Positions 58,885 through 64,000 of a stretch of DNA of 64,000 nucleotides are shown one piece after another. The stretch spans positions 1 to 64,000 of the forward strand of contig JAIWNI010000122.1 in NCBI GenBank assembly GCA_025331435.1, read 5' to 3'. The notes beneath the pieces were generated by a model. That model made no database searches. It saw nothing but the letters and a program-made list of their open reading frames with translations, and had not been told where the DNA came from. How positions within the stretch are numbered: the first letter of the stretch is position 1; the number at the start of each line of letters is the position of its first letter. Made by a program: the position numbers and the translations under genes. The stretch is from Choanephora cucurbitarum. Taxonomy: Eukaryota; Mucoromycota; Mucoromycetes; Mucorales; Choanephoraceae.

Positions 58885-59608
58885 ATGTCAAAGTCAAACG
58901 CATTGATGGTTTTTATTGCATCTCTTATCTTCATCGTAGGATACGCTTCTGCTAGTGTGGTTGAGCTCGAGCGCAGAGCTGAACTTGGTGAAGCCTTGCT
59001 GGAACATGGCTACAACCCTCCTCGTATCAACCCCGCTCATTGTACTGGTTTCCGTATTGATTATCCTACTGTTCCTGGTCAAGCATACGAAATGGGCTCC
59101 CTCCAACAAGTTAAATGGACTGTTGAAGAAGGCATTGAACACACTCCTAACGTCATTACTCGTATTCGTATCTTGAACTCTACTCAACACAATCAATTTG
59201 TCATCGCTGAAAACGTCTGTAAGTAAACCGCTTGCTATAAACCTAATTATCAAACCATATACTCATTGCTCACTATTTCTATTTATCAATGAAGCCCTTT
59301 ACGAAAACGATTCCTTGATTGATACTCATTCCATGCCTATTACTTTGAATCAAACCTCTGGCTCAGGTTCCATCACCTTCCCTCTCTCAGTTGACGATGT
59401 TACTGGTCTTTACCACTACCGTATCATGGTCAACTATGTAGGCGCACCAGTTCACTGTGTATACGAAAGTGCTCCATTCATGCTTTTGCAAAACCCTTAC
59501 AAGAAGTACGTTACTGGTGGACCTGCTAGACAGATCGTCGATCCCACTTACACTGTTTACAAGACCACACCTATGGTTTATGACCAATTTGGTACTCGCG
59601 TTAAATAA
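58885..59608 (+). CDS. Secreted Kre9/Knh1-like cell-surface protein
   Basis: Exons 58885-59218 and 59295-59608 give 215 residues. An N-terminal signal peptide (MVFIASLIFIVGYASASVV) is followed by a dibasic Kex2-like site (LERRAE). The rest resembles the N-terminal Ig-like domain of Kre9/Knh1 family proteins involved in beta-glucan assembly: LQQVKWTVEEGI, RIRILNSTQHNQFVIAENV, FPLSVDDVTGLYHYRIMVNY and HCVYESAPFML. Three or more N-glycosylation sites (NST, NDS, NQT) are present. No GPI signal or Ser/Thr stalk is seen, so it is likely freely secreted. Codon use is strongly biased to C-ending codons, as in eL42, which points to high expression. Family match is by eye. Confidence 0.65.
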
Positions 59609-60345
59609 GTACTCAATAAATAAACTTGGCATTCTATTGATTGCCCTTTCTTTTTCTTCTGTTGGTTTAAATACAAATGTCTTGTTTTTGTATCGTATAA
59701 ATCATTAAATATTACACCATGAGAAAAGGTCTGATTTTGAGCTTGTATATTTAATTCCATATGTAGCTGAATATTTTACTAGCTGCAGTAATTTAGTATT
59801 ATCTCATTCGCATCGCAGTTTTTATTCAAAAACTTCAGGAAGTTTCAACAATACATCAAAAAATCAAAATGTAGGTGAATGTCTGATATGCATAAACAGC
59901 CTTTAGCAAAATGATATCTATAACTTACACATAGTTTGTAAGTAGATCGAAAAACTCCAACATGTGTACTGTTGTTAGTCTTACATGAACCAAGTGGCTG
60001 GTTCACAACCAATATTACTTCATATTTGAAGGCAGCTTAGCTATTAAAAGTCATGAATGGCTTGATTCATGCGCTCGTCAAGGCCTAAAAATAAATAATT
60101 ATTTTATTTCTGCCTTGCTTCGATACAATATGTTATTCGGACACTAACACTCCTATTGTCAAGATTTCTGTGGTCTAGTAAGATGAAGACAATCACTACT
60201 ACCATTTGATCCACATATAATGACAGCAAACATTGTGTTTGAAGATCGAATTTAATTGGCCTAAGACATGATTTGGTCTGAAGTTTAAGCGCTGTGTTAT
60301 CTTGGATTTGAAATTCTGTACCTTTTCAAGTAATCTTGAGGTGAA
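59609..60345. other. Intergenic, no supported gene
   Basis: 737 bp between two plus-strand genes. No gene or repeat seen; the right end is the COG3 promoter. Confidence 0.6.
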
Positions 60346-63300
60346 ATGACAAAAGTAACGCGCGGCATCTCGCTTGAAGAATGGGAAGAGAAAACAAAGT
60401 TAACTGAAAAAGAGAAACAAAGTGTATTTGACTTACAAGACGCTTGCACAGAGCTTCCTCTTCCTTCCAATTGGGTAGATTGCTACTATCTCTTATAACT
60501 TCAGTCAGCTAATTGTACAACTTTTTTGAAATAACAGTATGTTGGAGAAAAGGCAATAGCATCACCCATCTTGAGTCATGCTGCTAGTTCAGGAGGGTTA
60601 ACCCCAGAACAGACAACTGCTAACCCACTCAATCCACACGCCCTTTCATCTCGATTGCTTGGTACAGGCTTGATTAAAAAGACACTTTCGACAGCCAACC
60701 TATTAGCAGAGGCAACTGCAGCTGATTCAGCTGCTGAACAACATGTAGCTAATGAGATCGGGAGCGAAAAGCCTATTGAAACACTACAAGAATTCTTTGA
60801 TTGGTTTGCTGTGATTGAGTCAGAAATGGGAAAAGGACAAGAGGATGTGTATCGGAACCATCTGTCGACTGTAGAGATGTACATGGCAACATGCAATGAC
60901 TTTCTTGCAGATGTGGAAGCAACCTCCAAGTTATTTTCTGAGCTCGAGAAGGATTATGGATTTGTAGATGGTCGCACAGGCTCTATTCAAGCAGCATGTG
61001 AAAGTCTACTGGAAGAACAACATCGCTTGACTCGACTAGCAGATGGATTGGCCAGCCAATTGGAATACTTCAATCGACTAGAACCTATAGCCAAGCTGTT
61101 CAATTCGCCAGGTGACGATATTTGTCTGAATCCTGAATTTATACCTATGCTCGAACAATTAGATCAATGTTTGGATTATATGGAACAACATGTAAACTTG
61201 CTTTTTTCAAAAACATCTCTAGCTTCTATAACCTCACACACTTCATAGTCTAACTATCGCGATGCCGAGCTTTATCATATGCGTTTCCGCCAGTGTATGA
61301 CAAGAGGTATCACACTAATTAAAATGTATGTGGTGTCGGCCCTGAAGACATTGGGCTACGAAACTTACAAGCAAGTGAACCTAAAAGAAGCTACATTGAG
61401 CAAACAGATGACAATGTTTTATGTGAAATTCAAGACTATTGCATCTACCATCAAATCACTTACTCTCCAAGTAGAAAAGCGAAGCGATCATAAAGAATAT
61501 CAAACTTTGTATGAGGACATAGTTTATGCTTACTTCCAGACGAGACAACAACTATTGAGTCCTCTGATTTCGAAGAAGATTCAGCAATTGGGGCCTAACG
61601 ACAACGATTTATTAAGCTTCGTAAGGCAATACAAAGTTCTTTCTTTTTGAAGGGTAGAGCAAATAGATACTGACTTTGTTTATACGTTTTTGGTCAGGCT
61701 AAAAATGGTTGTACATTTATGATGAGCCTGTGTTCTGATGAATTCAATCTATGCTACGATTTCTTTTCTCAACCTGGTGAACAAGATCTATAGTAAGTCG
61801 AAGCCCATCAGCCTTTCAAAGGTAGTTGACTCATCGAATTCATCTAGTAATTATTTAGACCTACTCACAAGCCATTTGTATGATTACCTTCGACCACGTA
61901 TAATTCATGAAAACGACATTACAGTATTATCTGAATTGTGTAGTGTGTTTCTGATGTATGTCATGCAAGACGAGAACGATTTTGGTAGGCTTTATTTGGA
62001 TCTCAAGCTCTATAGGATACTAATACACAATTTTCCTTTTCTGAAGCTGTTGGGATTACAGATGATAAGAATGAAGTTAAATTTGGTCATTTGATACAAA
62101 ACATATTAGAAGATGCTCAAGCCAGACTTGTATTCCGTGCACAAATGTTCATACAAAACGACATACAAGTATATCAGCCAAAGCCTCAAGATTTTGAGTT
62201 AGTAGTATCTGAGCCAAGAACAGAGAATAATCAAAAAACATCCATAGTTCTAAGCGGGAACTCTTTGGAGTCTTCCACAGCTACGCTTACTGTTAATGAA
62301 GAAGACGCTTCAGATGCACAACCAGATAAGGCAAACCACATTGAGTTATTATCTGAAGGCAATGATGGCTCAAGTGGTTGGTTCCCGACGTTGCAAAAGA
62401 CGTTATGGCTACTCTCAAAATTATACCGATCTATTCAGGTAATTAAATCAACGATATTGTAGAGTAAGTAAAGCCTAACAGTACATAGACAGGTGTATTT
62501 GAAGATCTAGCGCAAGAAGCTGTTTCTTTATGCAATGAATCACTACTGAAAGCAAGTGAGACAATGCTTACACTCAAGGTAATTCTTGACTAATACATCC
62601 GATTGAATACTATATGTAATGACATCAAACAGTCTCGTCTTGATAGTCAACTGTTTTTGATAAAGAATTTATTGGTATTGAAAGAACAACTGGCGCCTTT
62701 TGAAGTCAATCTGGTACATGCGGGTAGAACACTCGACTTTTCTCATGTTACAGGTAGGTGATGATAGGCATGATTAATTTCTAGTTCTGAATCCTGTGAT
62801 TCAGATTCTTTATCATCATTTCAGCAACAAAAATCCCTGCTATTTAATCCAAATGCTCTAATTGGATTAGCTCAGCGGGGCATGCCTCGAGTAGTTGAAG
62901 TAAGCTTGGACTCTCGTAGAGAGATTGATTCACAAATCAAGAATGTATGCGAAAAGTTCATCAATGATTCTGTTGACAGTGTAGTCGAACCTTTGACAGC
63001 ATTTCTTATCAAGGTATGTTGCAAACCAATTGGCATTTCTGTAGAAAGCTAAACAAATAAACAAATAAACAAACAATACTGTACAACTAGCTCTCTACCA
63101 TCTTACCTGCAGAAATATTGCCCAAAGCATCCGAAAGCGATTTTCACGTTCAGAAACTTAGCGAAAGTAAGTCATATCCTTTTTTGGTTTATGAAATACA
63201 AAAGCAGGGATAATTAAACAAACAAACTCAGAGGATGTACATAACGCTGTTGATCAATTCATGGAGGCTGTTGAAGAACGCATCAAGTTCTTTAGTCACA

Positions 63301-63591
63301 AGCTAAGAGGCTACGTTAATGATTCTAAAATGGAACAAATTTTGATGAAGCCGATCGAGGTAAATTGCTGATCTCTACAAATCATGAGTCACGACACTAT
63401 CAAAACTTAACATAACAACATACCCTTTCTTTCTTTTTCCTATGTAGACAAGCATAATTGAGCAGTACAAATCATTTTTGACCAGAGTTGAAATTGAATC
63501 CAAAGACTCTGGAAGAATTGAGAAGCTGGAGAAAAAGCCTATCTCTGTTGAGTCTGTGGCTGTGACAATTGCACAACTTAGAAATCAATAA
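60346..63591 (+). CDS. COG3: Conserved oligomeric Golgi complex subunit 3 (COG3/Sec34)
   Basis: Tethering-complex subunit for retrograde transport within the Golgi. About twelve exons. The first exon (60346-60474, MTKVTRGISLEEWE) joins YVGEKAIASP. The Sec34-like domain is in the N-terminal half: TLQEFFDWFAVIESEM, YRNHLSTVEMYMATCNDF, TSKLFSELEKDYGFVDGRTG, QAACESLLEEQHRL, LADGLASQLEYFNRLE. The following exons carry NYRDAELYHMRFRQCMTRG, ARLVFRAQMFIQNDI and a C-terminal alpha-helical region ending VAVTIAQLRNQ. Exon junctions were checked by frame in the first three exons and by continuity of motifs after that. Its substrate enzymes in yeasts include Golgi glycosyltransferases like the GT15 genes nearby. 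Confidence 0.92.
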
Positions 63592-64000
63592 AACTAGAGA
63601 CAACTTCACAAGAAAAGAAGACGTTTCTAGTGATTGCAAACTGATTCGTCTAAGTCTTTTAGTTGTTTACATGCGTAACTTGTCTACTAAAATATGTATA
63701 TGTAAAAAGAGATTAATTTTAAGCTTACTCTTGAAGTCAAAAGTGAACTCGTTTGACTTACGCCAACATACAAAGACCATTTAAGAGAGAAGAAAGGAAT
63801 AGAGCAACTGTTTTGAAATGCCTCAATCTGTAGCAATCTGTAGATACTGATAGCGATTTAATTCAGGAAGTTGAAAGAAAAAAGCTTGATTATCTGAAGA
63901 TGCATAAGGATTCAGCTAGCTTTTTACCGCATTTCAGCTGATACACTTTCAGGATTTAGATCGGCAATTCCAAGGTCAATAGTCCAAATTAAAATCGTTT
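63592..64000. other. Right-edge sequence, no supported gene
   Basis: 409 bp after COG3. No open frame with coding look; likely COG3 3' UTR and spacer. Confidence 0.55.

Noticed and set aside
62863..62880. tRNA-like A box (GGATTAGCTCAGCGGGG)
   Set aside because: It lies inside a COG3 coding exon (reading Gly-Leu-Ala-Gln-Arg-Gly) and no anticodon arm or B box follows.

Overview
This window comes from a fungal nuclear genome, most likely an early-diverging Mucoromycota (Mucorales-type) species. Genes are split by many short GT-AG introns of about 50 to 80 nt, and intergenic DNA is AT-rich. The content is eukaryotic core machinery plus fungus-specific families: GT15 alpha-mannosyltransferases, a 14-TM siderophore transporter, a ThrE/Prm10-like membrane protein and a Kre9/Knh1-like secreted protein. 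The Mucorales placement is inferred from gene style and content, not from a marker gene.

Layout. 1-2.8 kb: a Ty3/Gypsy Pol open reading frame running off the left edge. 4.1-4.8 kb: C-terminal part of a regulator-like gene. 6.9-8.8 kb: NOT4 ubiquitin ligase (minus). 8.8-12.1 kb: gene-poor stretch carrying a 478-bp MITE with 85-bp inverted ends. 12.1-16.5 kb: an FSP1/AIFM2-like oxidoreductase and a siderophore-iron transporter with GATA-type iron-response sites upstream. 16.5-19.2 kb: gene-poor. 19.2-21.9 kb: two tandem paralogues joining an N-terminal Cys-rich module to an HNH nuclease domain; one has a frame break, the other is intact with a mitochondrial-type leader. 22.9-25.9 kb: CHL1/DDX11 helicase. 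26.2-29.4 kb: ribosomal protein eL42, proteasome chaperone PAC3 and DEAD-box helicase SPB4.

30-45 kb is dense: an OB-fold protein, a peroxisomal ABCD half-transporter, HEATR6, FBXO9, a membrane-anchored DUF4442 hotdog protein, a small orphan, TGS1 and the ThrE-like protein. 47-52.7 kb holds three GT15 mannosyltransferase paralogues. 52.8-56.8 kb: a four-exon orphan, an Erv2-type sulfhydryl oxidase, NOP16 and a CDF metal transporter. 58.9-59.6 kb: the secreted Kre9-like protein. 60.3-63.6 kb: COG3.

Functional themes. Ribosome biogenesis and translation: eL42, SPB4, NOP16. RNA metabolism: NOT4, TGS1. Secretory pathway and cell wall: GT15 trio, COG3, Erv2-like, Kre9-like. Genome maintenance: CHL1, possibly the OB-fold protein. 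Metal handling: siderophore transporter, CDF. The least explained element is the Cys-rich/HNH pair at 19.2-21.9 kb. Most multi-exon models were checked by keeping the reading frame through every junction; spans given without an exon list were not checked to that level.
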